Below are positions 53,788 to 63,055 of a stretch of 64,000 bases of DNA, in pieces. A model generated the notes under the pieces. The model saw nothing but the letters and a program-made list of their open reading frames with translations. It made no database searches and was not told the origin of the DNA. Each line of letters starts with the position of its first letter. The stretch's first letter is position 1. Made by a program: the position numbers and the translations under genes. The stretch covers positions 1 to 64,000 of the forward strand of contig NZ_QVLT01000005.1 in NCBI RefSeq assembly GCF_003417065.2, in the 5' to 3' direction. The stretch is from Hymenobacter lapidiphilus (GTDB taxonomy: Bacteria; Bacteroidota; Bacteroidia; Cytophagales; Hymenobacteraceae).

Positions 53788-54210
53788 CTATGCTTTCCTG
53801 CGTCGCTTGGCTAGGGCTCCAGTGCTCCACAGCGCCCAGCCAATCAGCACGGGCTGAAAAAACAGGCGGCCCAGGCGCTTGGCGTCGGTGTCGAGGCCGA
53901 ACGCCGACAGATGGTGCGTGTACTGGTGGATATTGCCCGGAAATACGGCCGCGTAGAATAGGCCCAACCCTAAGCCCATGCGTACCCGGTTGCGGCCCTG
54001 CAACAGCAGCAGCCCCAGGCCCAGCCCGATTTCTGCCACGCCCGAGGCCAGCACGACCGTGTCCTTGTCGAATGGCACAAAATCGGGCACCTGGGCCTGA
54101 AACGCCTGGCGCTGAAACGTGAGGTGGCCGGTGCCGGCCACGACCATAAAGGTGCCCAGCAGCCCGCGGGCTACGTTTTGCAGGATGGTGGTGTGGGGTT
54201 GAGGGAGCAT
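53788..54210 (-). CDS. DoxX family membrane protein
   Basis: 140 aa from ATG 54210 (MLPQPHTTILQNVARGLLG), preferred to an upstream start at 54279 that adds an unconserved leader. Four hydrophobic helices: VARGLLGTFMVVAGTGHL, VLASGVAEIGLGLGLLLL, MGLGLGLFYAAVFPG, LIGWALWSTGALA. The DoxX family includes quinol oxidase subunits and thiol-related membrane proteins; the specific role here is unknown. Confidence 0.8.
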   Translation of the reverse strand: MLPQPHTTILQNVARGLLGTFMVVAGTGHLTFQRQAFQAQVPDFVPFDKDTVVLASGVAEIGLGLGLLLLQGRNRVRMGLGLGLFYAAVFPGNIHQYTHHLSAFGLDTDAKRLGRLFFQPVLIGWALWSTGALAKRRRKA

Positions 54211-54352
54211 GTGAGTTGCGGTTGAATTAAGTTCTACAGGGTGGCTATACGGCCGCTCAGCCGCTGCGAATAACCGCACCGGTATTCTGCAAACCCAACT
54301 GCTCCTTCATCCTGAAGCACTCTTAATTACCTGCAAGAAGCCGCTGCGGCTA

Positions 54353-54832
54353 CTACCAGAGGTGTAATAGCCGCCGAATCAGAATGATTTCGCCGGTGTG
54401 ATAGGCCGCGTGGTCGCCAATCAGCAGGGCCTCGCGCAGAATCGTCTGGCCGTCGCCGTGCGGAATGAGGGCCAGTAAATCAGTGTCGGGATGCTGCAAC
54501 AGGTCGATGAAGCGCTGCCGGTCGGTCTGAATCTGGGCAAGCGTCTGGTGCCACTGCGCTTCGTCGGCGGTAGCGGTTTGGGTAGGCCAATAGCCCGCGG
54601 GCCAGTTCGGAGAAGTGTGCTCGGCTCCGAGGGAAAACTCCACAATATCCCACTGCGCAATGCGCACATGCTCAACTAACTGCCAGATGGTATACGGCGC
54701 CTCGGGCACGTGCTGGTTCCACTGCGCGGGCGTGAGGTCGGCGCAGGCATCCTCAAACGTGACGTGGGCATTGCCCTGCGTGAGCAGACTGATGAGTTCG
54801 GTCACAACGCCCTGTTTTGTGGTCTGATCCAT
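54353..54832 (-). CDS. DinB family protein
   Basis: 159 aa. Four-helix DinB/YfiT-like fold with His residues in place: LVEHVRIAQWD near residue 48, and DHAAYHTGEI near 138, which together form the typical metal site. Family proteins are putative metal-dependent hydrolases or thiol transferases; no substrate can be named. It sits 16 bases after the polA stop (54849), on the same strand, so it may be co-transcribed with polA. Confidence 0.88.
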   Translation of the reverse strand: MDQTTKQGVVTELISLLTQGNAHVTFEDACADLTPAQWNQHVPEAPYTIWQLVEHVRIAQWDIVEFSLGAEHTSPNWPAGYWPTQTATADEAQWHQTLAQIQTDRQRFIDLLQHPDTDLLALIPHGDGQTILREALLIGDHAAYHTGEIILIRRLLHLW

Positions 54833-54848
54833 TGGTTTACCGGAAAAT

Positions 54849-57755
54849 TTAGTGCGCCTGCAGCCAGTTTTCGCCCGTGCCTACTTCCACTTCCAGCGGA
54901 ACGCCGTGGGGCAGCAGCAGGGCGGTGGCCATCAATTCCTTGATTTTGGGCGTGATGTAGTCCACCTCCTCGCGCACGGCGTCGAACACGAGTTCGTCAT
55001 GGACCTGCAGAATCATGCGGGTGCCGAGCTTTTCCTGCACCAGCCATTCGTGGATGTTGATCATGGCCTTCTTGATGATATCGGCTGCGGTGCCCTGGAT
55101 GGGGGCGTTGATGGCGTTGCGCTCGGTGTAGCCACGCAGTGTGGCGTTGCGCGAGTTGATGTCACGCAGGTAGCGGCGGCGGCCAAGCAGGGTTTCGGCG
55201 TACTCCAGCTCGCGGGCCCGGTTGATGCTCTCATCCATGTACTGCTTCACCGACGGGAACTCCTCGAAGTAGGTCTCGATGATATCAACGGCCTCTTTGC
55301 GGCCGATGCCGATGCGCTGGGCTAGCCCGAAGGCCGAAATGCCGTAGATGATGCCGAAGTTGACGGTTTTGGCCTTGCGCCGCATCTCGCCGTCTACCTC
55401 GCTCAGCGGCACTTTGAACACCTTGCTGGCCGTGCTCGTGTGAATGTCCTGGCCCAGCCGGAAAGCCTCAATCATCGTTTTGTCGCCCGCGAAGTCGGCC
55501 ATGATGCGCAGCTCCACCTGCGAGTAGTCGGCCGCCAGTAGCAGGTGGCCGGCGTCGCGGGGCACGAAGGCCTTGCGGATTTCGCGGCCCTTCTCGGTGC
55601 GGATGGGGATGTTCTGCAGGTTGGGATTGGTGCTGGATAGCCGGCCGGTAGCCGTAACGGCCTGGTTGAAGCTCGTATGCACTCGCCCGTCGAGCTCACA
55701 GACCAGCTGGGGCAGGGCCTCGACGTAGGTGGAACGCAGCTTGCTGAGTTGGCGGTACTCCAGAATCAGGCCCGCGATGGGCGCGTCGCCGGCCAGTTGG
55801 CTCAGGATTTCCTCGCCGGTGGCATACTGGCCGGTTTTGGTCTTCTTGATTTTCTTGCCCCCGAGGTCCATCTTATCGAACAGGATTTCGCCGAGCTGCT
55901 TGGGCGAGCCGATGTTGAACTCCTGGCCGGCCTCCTGGTAAATCTGGCCCTCCAGCTCCGTGATGTAGCCCTGCAGCTCGGCCGAATACTCGCCCATGGC
56001 TTCCGAATCAATCTTTATGCCCTCATACTCGATGGCCGCCAGCACCGGCACCAGCGGGTTTTCCACCTCGTTCAGCAAATCGAGCAGGCCCACTTCTTTC
56101 AGCAGCGGCTCAAACACATACTTGAGCTGCAGCGTCACGTCGGCGTCCTCGCAGGCATAGTCTGATACCTCGGCGGGCGGCAGATCGGCCATGGTTTTCT
56201 GGTTCTTGCCTTTGGGGCCGATGAGGGCCGTAATGGGCACCGGCGTGTAGTGCAGGTAGGTTTCGGCCAGCACGTCCATGCCGTGGCGCATATCGGGCTC
56301 CAGCAGGTAGTGGGCCAGCATGGTATCAAACAGCGGCCCTCGAATCTCAACGCCGTAGTGCTTGAGAATGGTGAGGTCGTACTTGATGTTCTGGCCCACT
56401 TTCAGAATGGTTTCGGCGTCGAAGAAAGGCCGGAACTCGTCCACCAGCGCCTGGGCCGCCGCGTCGTCGGCCTGGGGCACGGGCACGTAGTAGGCCTCGC
56501 CGGGCAGCCAGCAGAACGAGAGGCCCACGAGCCGGGCGGTCATGGTGTCGAGGCCGGTGGTTTCGGTGTCGAAGCTGACTTCGGCTTGCAGCAGCAGGAA
56601 CTCCAGCAGCTCGGCCCGGAGCGCGGGCGTGTCCATCAGGTGGTACTGATGCGCCATATCTTCCAGCGTGCGGCGAGGGCCAGAAGGCGCACCGGCCGCG
56701 CCGGTGCCGCCTTCCTCGGCGCCAATAGCCACGGCCGCATCGGAGGAAGCATCGAACAGGCTACCCTGGCCGGCGGCGGCCACTTTGGGCCGCCGGGCGC
56801 CGCGGGGAGTGGGGGTGCCGCCGTTGGTCACGCCGGCCGGGCTGGCCCCGTCGCCGAGGACGCGGGCGGCCAGTTGGCGGAACTCCAGCTCGTCGAAGAG
56901 GCGGCGCAACTCCTCTATATCGGGCTGGTCGAGGATGAGCTTATCGGCCTCGAATTCGATGGGCACGTTGAGGTGAATGGTGGCCAGCTCCTTGCTCATA
57001 AGGCCCTGCTCGGCAAATTCGCGCACGTTCTGCTGCTGCTTGCCCTTGAGCTTATCCACGTTGGCAATTAGCCCTTCTACCGAACCGTACTCCTGAATCA
57101 GCTTCTTGGCCGTTTTCTCGCCGATGCCCGGGATGCCCGGGATGTTGTCGGAGGCGTCGCCCTGCAGGCCCAGAATATCAATCACCTGCTCGACGCGCTC
57201 AATCTCGAAGCGCTCCAGCACGTGCTGCACGTCGAGGATTTCGGCAGCGTTGCCCATAAAGGCCGGCCGGTAGATTTTCACGCAGTCGGTTACCAGCTGG
57301 CAGTAGTCTTTGTCGGGCGTCATCATGTAGACTTCGCCAAAGCCCTGCTCCTCGGCCCGGCCCGCCAGCGTCCCAATCACATCGTCGGCCTCGAAGCCCT
57401 CTACCATCAGAATGGGGATGTGGAAGGCTTTGATAATCTGCTTGATATAGGGAATGGCCAGGCCGATATCCTCGGGCATGGCCTGGCGCTGGGCCTTATA
57501 TTCGGCGTATTGCTCGTGCCGAAACGTCTTCTTGGCCGCATCGAACGCCACCCCGATGTGGGTGGGTTTTTCCTTCTGCAACACCTCCACCAGCGTGTTG
57601 GTGAAGCCCAGGATAGCGCCGGTATTGAGGCCCTTGGAGTTCACGCGCGGGTTCTTGCTGAAGGCGAAGTGGGCGCGGTAAATCAGGGCAAAAGCGTCGA
57701 GCAGGAACAGCTTGCGGGTAGGAGCGGCAGTGGTGGTTTCGGCGGAGTCGGTCAT
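54849..57755 (-). CDS. polA: DNA polymerase I
   Basis: 968 aa from ATG 57755 (MTDSAETTTAAPTRKLFLLD); the frame continues upstream to 57890 without homology. Domains: 5' nuclease (residues about 16-290; LQGDASDNIPGIPGIGEKTA), 3'-5' exonuclease with intact DEDD-type ligands (VSFDTETTGL, GQNIKYDL, YACEDADVTL), and polymerase motifs A (DYSQVELRIMA), B (RRKAKTVNFGIIYGIS) and C (LQVHDELVFD). Proofreading therefore looks active, unlike some bacterial homologues. Used in Okazaki fragment processing and repair. A short AT-rich gap upstream separates it from a divergent gene at 57890. Confidence 0.95.
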   Translation of the reverse strand: MTDSAETTTAAPTRKLFLLDAFALIYRAHFAFSKNPRVNSKGLNTGAILGFTNTLVEVLQKEKPTHIGVAFDAAKKTFRHEQYAEYKAQRQAMPEDIGLAIPYIKQIIKAFHIPILMVEGFEADDVIGTLAGRAEEQGFGEVYMMTPDKDYCQLVTDCVKIYRPAFMGNAAEILDVQHVLERFEIERVEQVIDILGLQGDASDNIPGIPGIGEKTAKKLIQEYGSVEGLIANVDKLKGKQQQNVREFAEQGLMSKELATIHLNVPIEFEADKLILDQPDIEELRRLFDELEFRQLAARVLGDGASPAGVTNGGTPTPRGARRPKVAAAGQGSLFDASSDAAVAIGAEEGGTGAAGAPSGPRRTLEDMAHQYHLMDTPALRAELLEFLLLQAEVSFDTETTGLDTMTARLVGLSFCWLPGEAYYVPVPQADDAAAQALVDEFRPFFDAETILKVGQNIKYDLTILKHYGVEIRGPLFDTMLAHYLLEPDMRHGMDVLAETYLHYTPVPITALIGPKGKNQKTMADLPPAEVSDYACEDADVTLQLKYVFEPLLKEVGLLDLLNEVENPLVPVLAAIEYEGIKIDSEAMGEYSAELQGYITELEGQIYQEAGQEFNIGSPKQLGEILFDKMDLGGKKIKKTKTGQYATGEEILSQLAGDAPIAGLILEYRQLSKLRSTYVEALPQLVCELDGRVHTSFNQAVTATGRLSSTNPNLQNIPIRTEKGREIRKAFVPRDAGHLLLAADYSQVELRIMADFAGDKTMIEAFRLGQDIHTSTASKVFKVPLSEVDGEMRRKAKTVNFGIIYGISAFGLAQRIGIGRKEAVDIIETYFEEFPSVKQYMDESINRARELEYAETLLGRRRYLRDINSRNATLRGYTERNAINAPIQGTAADIIKKAMINIHEWLVQEKLGTRMILQVHDELVFDAVREEVDYITPKIKELMATALLLPHGVPLEVEVGTGENWLQAH

Positions 57756-57889
57756 AGGGTAGCGAAGGTACGCAAGGGGGGACGAGAAGGAAAAACGGCC
57801 GGACCCGCAGGGGCTGGTTGGGGTTGGGGGCTGCCGGACCTTATCTTGGTAACTATTTCGAGGCCTTCTCTCTACTATTTTCGCTGCCA

Positions 57890-58543
57890 ATGGTTTGTCG
57901 CTTATTTCATTTGCTGGCCGCGCTGCTGCTGCTGGCCGCGCTGCTGCTGCTGGCCGCGCCGCTACGGGCCCAGCCTACCGCCCAAAAGCCCACCTCGGCC
58001 GAGCACGTCCGTCAGGTATCGGATTTCCAGCGCGAGCTGAACGCCGAGTTTACCGCCCCAGCCCGCAGTCCGCTCTCGGCCGAGGCGCGCCGGAACTTTG
58101 CGGGGCTGCCTTTCTACCCGCCCGATTACGCCGCCTGCGTGCTGGCCCGTTTCGTGCCCGACTCGCTGGGGCCGGTTTTCGCCATGCCTACCAGCACGGC
58201 CAAGCGGCCGCTGTACCGCAAGTATGGCGAGCTGCAGTTTGAACTGGGCGGCCAGCCCCGGCGGCTGCTGGTGTACCAGAGTCTCGACCTGCTGACCAAC
58301 CCCGCCTACCGCGACTACCTGTTCGTGCCCTTCACCGACCGCACCAACGGCCACGGCTCTTACGGCGGCGGCCGCTACCTCGATATGCGCCGGGGCCAGA
58401 TTCGGGGCGGGCAGGTGGTGCTCGATTTCAACAAGGCCTACAACCCCTCCTGCGCCTACGCCGCAGGTTATGACTGCCCTGTGCCGCCACCCGAAAACCG
58501 GCTAACCGTGGCCGTGGAAGCCGGTATCCGGCACGACCACTAG
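57890..58543 (+). CDS. DUF1684 domain-containing protein
   Basis: 217 aa from ATG 57890. Signal peptide with an unusual hydrophobic core: an 18-base unit (CTGCTGGCCGCGCTGCTG) is repeated about two and a half times, giving LLAALLLLAALLLLAAPL. After it comes the DUF1684 domain: FYPPDYAACVLARFVP, DYLFVPFTDRTNGHGSYGGG, RYLDMR and the C-terminal FNKAYNPSCAYA...GYDCPVPPPENRL block. The domain is secreted and its role is unknown. Divergent from polA. Confidence 0.85.
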   Translation: MVCRLFHLLAALLLLAALLLLAAPLRAQPTAQKPTSAEHVRQVSDFQRELNAEFTAPARSPLSAEARRNFAGLPFYPPDYAACVLARFVPDSLGPVFAMPTSTAKRPLYRKYGELQFELGGQPRRLLVYQSLDLLTNPAYRDYLFVPFTDRTNGHGSYGGGRYLDMRRGQIRGGQVVLDFNKAYNPSCAYAAGYDCPVPPPENRLTVAVEAGIRHDH

Positions 58544-58617
58544 GCCGCCGATGGGCTGTTGGCTAACCAAGTGCCCAGGTTTGGCGTAAGCCGGGTGAAC
58601 CTAACCGCACTTTCCTT

Positions 58618-59208
58618 ATGAAATCTACCCAAACCGACTCCAACAACGACCACAAGACCAAAGCCAAGTCATCCGGCATGATAGGCAAGCTTGTAGGCGG
58701 CGCCCTGCTGGCCCTGGGCGTGAGCTATTTTGTCAACAAAAGCCAGGGCAAAAAAACGGCAGTATCTGATGGCGAAACCGATACGCTGCAGGAGCTGCTG
58801 CTGTTCGTGAACGACCGGATTGCCGGTTACAAGCGGGCTGTTGATGAGAGCAAGGATGCCGAACTGACCGGCTACTACAAGCAGCTCGTGAGCCAGAGCC
58901 AGCAGTTTGCCAACCAGCTCAACCAGCACCTGCGCCAACTGGGCGGCGGCCGCGAAACCGGCACCACGCTCAAAGGCAAGCTGTACCGCCGCTGGATGGA
59001 TGCCAAGGCCACCGTTACCGGCTTCGACGAAAAAGCTATCCTCGCCTCCAATGTGTACGGCGAAGAATGGGCCCTCAAAGCCTACAAGGAAGCCCTCGAC
59101 AGCCAGAGCCTCACCGGCCAATTGCGCCTGGAGGTAGAGCGCCAGTATGAGAAGTCGCAGCAGACCTACGACAAGCTCAAGAAACTCGAAGCCAAGCAGT
59201 CGGCTTAG
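58618..59208 (+). CDS. DUF2383 (PA2169) four-helix protein
   Basis: 196 aa. A membrane helix at about residues 22-40 (MIGKLVGGALLALGVSYFV) follows a Lys/Asn-rich N-terminus; the rest is a helical bundle (DTLQELLLFVNDRIAGYKRA, YYKQLVSQSQQFANQLNQHL) ending KLKKLEAKQSA. DUF2383/PA2169 proteins resemble ferritin-like four-helix bundles; here no iron-ligand set is obvious. It follows the DUF1684 gene, 74 bases apart. Confidence 0.8.
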   Translation: MKSTQTDSNNDHKTKAKSSGMIGKLVGGALLALGVSYFVNKSQGKKTAVSDGETDTLQELLLFVNDRIAGYKRAVDESKDAELTGYYKQLVSQSQQFANQLNQHLRQLGGGRETGTTLKGKLYRRWMDAKATVTGFDEKAILASNVYGEEWALKAYKEALDSQSLTGQLRLEVERQYEKSQQTYDKLKKLEAKQSA

Positions 59209-59260
59209 ATTTGAGCTGGTAGCTAACAGTTCCGCTACCAGTCGCTCGGCGACTGAGTAA

Positions 59261-59323
59261 CAACCTAAAAACGCGGCCCGTACGCCTTCCTATTGGAGGA
59301 TTACGGGCCGCGTTTTTAGGTTG
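59261..59323. terminator. Terminator/hairpin after the DUF2383 gene
   Basis: 22-bp perfect arms CAACCTAAAAACGCGGCCCG... (59261-59282) and 59302-59323 with a 19-base loop. It lies between the plus-strand DUF2383 gene and the minus-strand gene ending at 59409; no strong T-run on the plus side. Confidence 0.65.
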
Positions 59324-59408
59324 TTGCTTTTGGTAAAGAGCTTGTTTCGCACTACGCCAAGGGCATGCTGAGCGAAAACCCTGTCAGCTACAGCCGCCAG
59401 GCAATAGC

Positions 59409-61856
59409 TTAAAGGCTGGGCTGCACTTCGAAGGTGCTGCGGCTGCTGCCGGCCGCGCCGGTGGCATCGAGGCCCTGCACTTCGATGAGGTAGCGGCCGG
59501 GCTGGTCGCCGGTGAAAAACTCCAGCGGCTGCGGGGCCGCGCCGGGCCCGGCCACGGTTACGGCCGGGTTCCAGTATAGCAGCTCGCGCATATCGGGGCG
59601 GCGGCTGCGCTGCTGCTCGGGCGTATCGTAGCGCGGGGCATAAAACTCCCGCTGCTCCTGCAGGCCCTCGTACTCCTGAATCAGCACTCGTGGGTCGAGC
59701 TGGAAACCTTCGAGGTTGCCCTTGTAGGTACGGAGGCTTACGAGGCCGTCGTAGGCTGTTTCGCCCTGGAAATAGCGGCTGGTTATTACATCAAGCCGCT
59801 GAATTTTGAGCGGATTCATGGCCATTACTCTGTTGACGTTGAATACGGGCACCCCGTCGAGCAGCATCATCGGATTCTCCTGAAAAGCACTCTTGTTAGG
59901 GTTGTCAACGACGAGCAGGTGGAAGCCGTCGTTGCGGATGCGGACAATCACGCCCGGCACGTACTCCCGCAGCACCTCTTCCATCACCTTGAAACGGGTG
60001 TAGGTATCGAGCGGGTAGCTGGCGTCGGGCCGACCATAAAAGGGTACGCTGTCGGTCGGCATCACCCGGTATCGGTCGTACTTCCGGCCTGCAAATACGG
60101 TTTGTACCTGGGCCTGCAGGTGGCGGCGGGCATAGTCGGGCCGGAAGCGGGCCGCCAGGCTGAAGGTAGATTCAACGGGCAGGGCCGCAAATTGCTCCGA
60201 ATAGGGGTCGGACACCGTAATGCGGACGGTGCTGTCCTGGCGCGGGTCGGTTTGTAGCATCACCGTCTGGGGCCCATACAGGTTGCCGGGTTCGAAACGC
60301 AGCATCCCGTTGGCGTCGCTGTAATCGGTGTAGAGGCGCACCACCCGGCTCGGCGACGAGAAATACGTCGTTAAACCGGAACGGGGCTCATCGGTGCCGG
60401 CGCGAGTCAGGCGGGCCTGTACTACAGGGCCATACAGCTCGGGCTGGAAAACCGGCGCGCCCGTGCCGGGCCGCAACACATCGGCCCACTTAAAGCGGCT
60501 CCAGCCCTGCACCAGCAGCAGCTCATCGGTGGCCGCCGCGGCCTCGGTGCCGGTGGCCGTAAAGTAGTAGCCTGGGTTTTCTACGCTGCCCCGCAGCTCC
60601 GAAGTCAGTCCCAGGTACTGGTCGATGGTTGGGCCGGCCGTGGCGCTGAGCGAGTCGAGGCGGTACACGGCCACCGAGAGGCTGGCGGGGCCGGCGGCAT
60701 TAGCTGCGGCTACGTTCAGGCTCACCTTCGAGCGGGGCGCGTAGCCGGGTTGATGGGGACGGGCGCTAAGGGCCAGGTTTCGGCGCGGCCGCTGGAAAAA
60801 CAGTCGCTCGGCCAGCGGCTGGCGCGCTTCGCTGAACAGCGTGAAGCGCGACACGCCATCGGGCAAATCGGTCTGGTTAATGGTTAGTTCGGCCCGGCCG
60901 TTCAGCAGATTCAGGGACCGGGCCAGCGCGGCGCGCTGGCGGGCGTGAGCCAGCAGCAGCACGGTTTCGGGCTGCCCGGGCGTGCTCTGCACGGTTAGCC
61001 GGAGCTGGCCGGGGCTGGCCGCCGGAGCCAGACTCAAGACGTAGCCCTGCTCGCGCACGGCTGGCAGCCGGCTGGTAAAGGCCTGCGGGCGCGCCTGGCC
61101 CGCACCGGCCGGCCGGTTGATAATGGCCGAATACGTTGCCGGGCCGCCCACTGCCGGCGTAAAATCGAAGCTGCCCATGCCGCCGCGCCGGGTGCTGAAG
61201 GTGGCCACCGCCGTGCCCTGGGCGTCGAGCACTGTGCCGGTAGCCGCCACGCCGTGGCCGCGCTTGTCAGTTATTTTGAAGGCTATTTTGCTCCGCAGCC
61301 CACGCACCAGCTCCCCACCTTCGGGGAAAAACCGGGCTTCCAGCGCCGCCGAGTCGGGGAGCGGTACCGCGCCCGAGGCCGCGAAGGTGTTCACGATAGT
61401 TACGGTGCCGTGGAAAAAGGCCTCGGGGCTAAAATTCTGCATCCAGCGGGTGTAGGCCCGCACCGTGTAGCGGCCCGAGGGCAGCGACGAAGGCAGCAGA
61501 AACGTGCCTTGGCCGGTGGCCTCGCGCAGGGCTACTTTGCCGCGCAGCACGGGCCGGCGGCCGGCATCCAGCACCTCCACGTAAGCCACGCTGCTCAGGG
61601 CCTGCGGCCGGGCTTCGGGCCCGCCGGTAGCATACACCTTAAACCACATGGTTTCGCCGCTCAGGTACAGCGGCCGGTCGAGGTGCAGAAACAGCTCCTC
61701 GCGGGGCATCTGTCGGGCCTGGCGGCTGAACTGCCCGGTCAGGCCGCCAAGCGAATCGAGCGGAGCCTGGGCCAGGCCGGGAGTGGCCGGCGCCAGCAGC
61801 CCGGCCAGCAGCAGGCAACGGAGCAGATGCCGCCGGATATCAGGAAGATAAAACAT
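59409..61856 (-). CDS. MG2-domain and TonB-plug-like secreted protein
   Basis: 815 aa. Signal peptide (MFYLPDIRRHLLRCLLLAG; cut after LAQA). The N-terminal part has the macroglobulin MG2 motif FLHLDRPLYLSGETMWFKV (about residues 55-73) and YTVRAYTRWMQNF. Further beta-rich Ig-like domains follow. Near residues 640-715 a TonB-receptor plug-like region shows VIVRIRNDGFHLLVVDNP, MMLLDGVPVFN, and RLDVITSRYFQGE. It lies just downstream of a DUF4249 gene and a TonB receptor gene on the minus strand, so an outer-membrane uptake or anchoring system is likely. Known in Bacteroidota as MG2-domain/TBDR-like proteins; exact function unknown. Confidence 0.8.
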   Translation of the reverse strand: MFYLPDIRRHLLRCLLLAGLLAPATPGLAQAPLDSLGGLTGQFSRQARQMPREELFLHLDRPLYLSGETMWFKVYATGGPEARPQALSSVAYVEVLDAGRRPVLRGKVALREATGQGTFLLPSSLPSGRYTVRAYTRWMQNFSPEAFFHGTVTIVNTFAASGAVPLPDSAALEARFFPEGGELVRGLRSKIAFKITDKRGHGVAATGTVLDAQGTAVATFSTRRGGMGSFDFTPAVGGPATYSAIINRPAGAGQARPQAFTSRLPAVREQGYVLSLAPAASPGQLRLTVQSTPGQPETVLLLAHARQRAALARSLNLLNGRAELTINQTDLPDGVSRFTLFSEARQPLAERLFFQRPRRNLALSARPHQPGYAPRSKVSLNVAAANAAGPASLSVAVYRLDSLSATAGPTIDQYLGLTSELRGSVENPGYYFTATGTEAAAATDELLLVQGWSRFKWADVLRPGTGAPVFQPELYGPVVQARLTRAGTDEPRSGLTTYFSSPSRVVRLYTDYSDANGMLRFEPGNLYGPQTVMLQTDPRQDSTVRITVSDPYSEQFAALPVESTFSLAARFRPDYARRHLQAQVQTVFAGRKYDRYRVMPTDSVPFYGRPDASYPLDTYTRFKVMEEVLREYVPGVIVRIRNDGFHLLVVDNPNKSAFQENPMMLLDGVPVFNVNRVMAMNPLKIQRLDVITSRYFQGETAYDGLVSLRTYKGNLEGFQLDPRVLIQEYEGLQEQREFYAPRYDTPEQQRSRRPDMRELLYWNPAVTVAGPGAAPQPLEFFTGDQPGRYLIEVQGLDATGAAGSSRSTFEVQPSL

Positions 61857-61873
61857 AGAGAAAAAGTAACAGT

Positions 61874-63055
61874 CTACCAGAACGAGGGCCGTACGTCCGT
61901 GCCACGGGTACGGCAGTCGATACAGTCGCGGTTTTTGGCCGTATAGCCCACAACAATTTCAGCTTCGAGGACCGGATCGATTGGCAGAACTTGCATACTT
62001 CCAAAAGCTCTGTCTATTACGCCTTGAGGGTCGACCAAGCGTCTGTCAGGAAAGCGGGCTACAATAAAAACGCTGTCGGGGGGAATACAGTCTTCGTAGC
62101 CCGAACGGGGCTTCCAACCATCGGGCAAATCCTGACGCTCTATAAACAGGCGCTTTTCTGCAATCGAGTTGGCCCCCACAAACCCCAGCACTTGCTCGTC
62201 CGGGTTCGTCAGCCCGCGGATGTTGCCTTGCGACTGGCTGGGCTGCGGATCGAAGAGTGATCCAACAGACTCGGTGTTCTTCTTCAACTCCTCCCAGTAG
62301 TCGTATTCTCGCTCCGAAAGGGCCCGCTGGCGAACCAGAATACTGTACCGGATATGAAGCTGCGGGTTGTTGGCCGCTATGCCCTGCACTCGGAATCCCG
62401 TTACTGCATCCTGCGACAGGGCAGTGGTTTTGCTGAGTAAAATCCGGCTCGATTGGTTGTTGCCCCAGCAAAATATGGGGTAAAACGTGCGGATGGGGGT
62501 AACTGCCCGATTGTAGTATTCGACGCTGGGAGAATAAGGGGAACTGATCTGCCAGGTTTCATCGAAGTCCCAGCGGTAGTACTGCGAAGCACGGGTATCG
62601 TCGTGCGTACTCAACAGCACATTTACCGTGTTATTATCGGGCGTCCAGCGCAGCTCATCAATGGGCGGCGTGAGCTTGACAGACACAAAATCGGAGGCAT
62701 ATTCCTGGTTTTTAGCCGTGACAATGCGCAGGCGGCAGCTGCTGCCGGCCGGCAGTTTAAGCGCTACCGACGTATAGGTGCCGGGTGCCGTTTCGGTAAG
62801 ACTGTATTGGAAGTTGTTCTTCAGCTCGATGAACACGCGCGCCTTGGTTTCGGGCAGGGGCGTGGCTGTGGCGCTGAGCGCCGCCGTGCGCGAGAGGCGG
62901 ATGGTGGTGGGGCCATCGGCGTTGATGAAGCCCTCGACCACCAGCAGGCTGGGCGGTGCGTCGATGACGTCGGGAGCATACGGCTCTACGCAGCCCGTTG
63001 GGAGCAGCAGTAACAGGGCCAGTAAGGCTTGCAGGAAAGCAGGTAGCTTTTTCAT
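61874..63055 (-). CDS. DUF4249 domain-containing lipoprotein
   Basis: 393 aa. Lipobox LPTGC (Cys22) and N-terminal VEPYAPDVIDAPPSLLVVEG, typical of DUF4249. Ig-like beta segments (TIRLSRTAALS, VFIELKNN) follow. Its start codon abuts the stop of the TonB receptor (TAG then ATG at 63055), the normal pairing in Bacteroidota, where the receptor and a DUF4249 lipoprotein are thought to form an outer-membrane uptake unit. C-terminal Cys-rich TAKNRDCIDCRTR near residue 375. The MG2-domain gene follows 17 bases downstream. Confidence 0.9.
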   Translation of the reverse strand: MKKLPAFLQALLALLLLLPTGCVEPYAPDVIDAPPSLLVVEGFINADGPTTIRLSRTAALSATATPLPETKARVFIELKNNFQYSLTETAPGTYTSVALKLPAGSSCRLRIVTAKNQEYASDFVSVKLTPPIDELRWTPDNNTVNVLLSTHDDTRASQYYRWDFDETWQISSPYSPSVEYYNRAVTPIRTFYPIFCWGNNQSSRILLSKTTALSQDAVTGFRVQGIAANNPQLHIRYSILVRQRALSEREYDYWEELKKNTESVGSLFDPQPSQSQGNIRGLTNPDEQVLGFVGANSIAEKRLFIERQDLPDGWKPRSGYEDCIPPDSVFIVARFPDRRLVDPQGVIDRAFGSMQVLPIDPVLEAEIVVGYTAKNRDCIDCRTRGTDVRPSFW

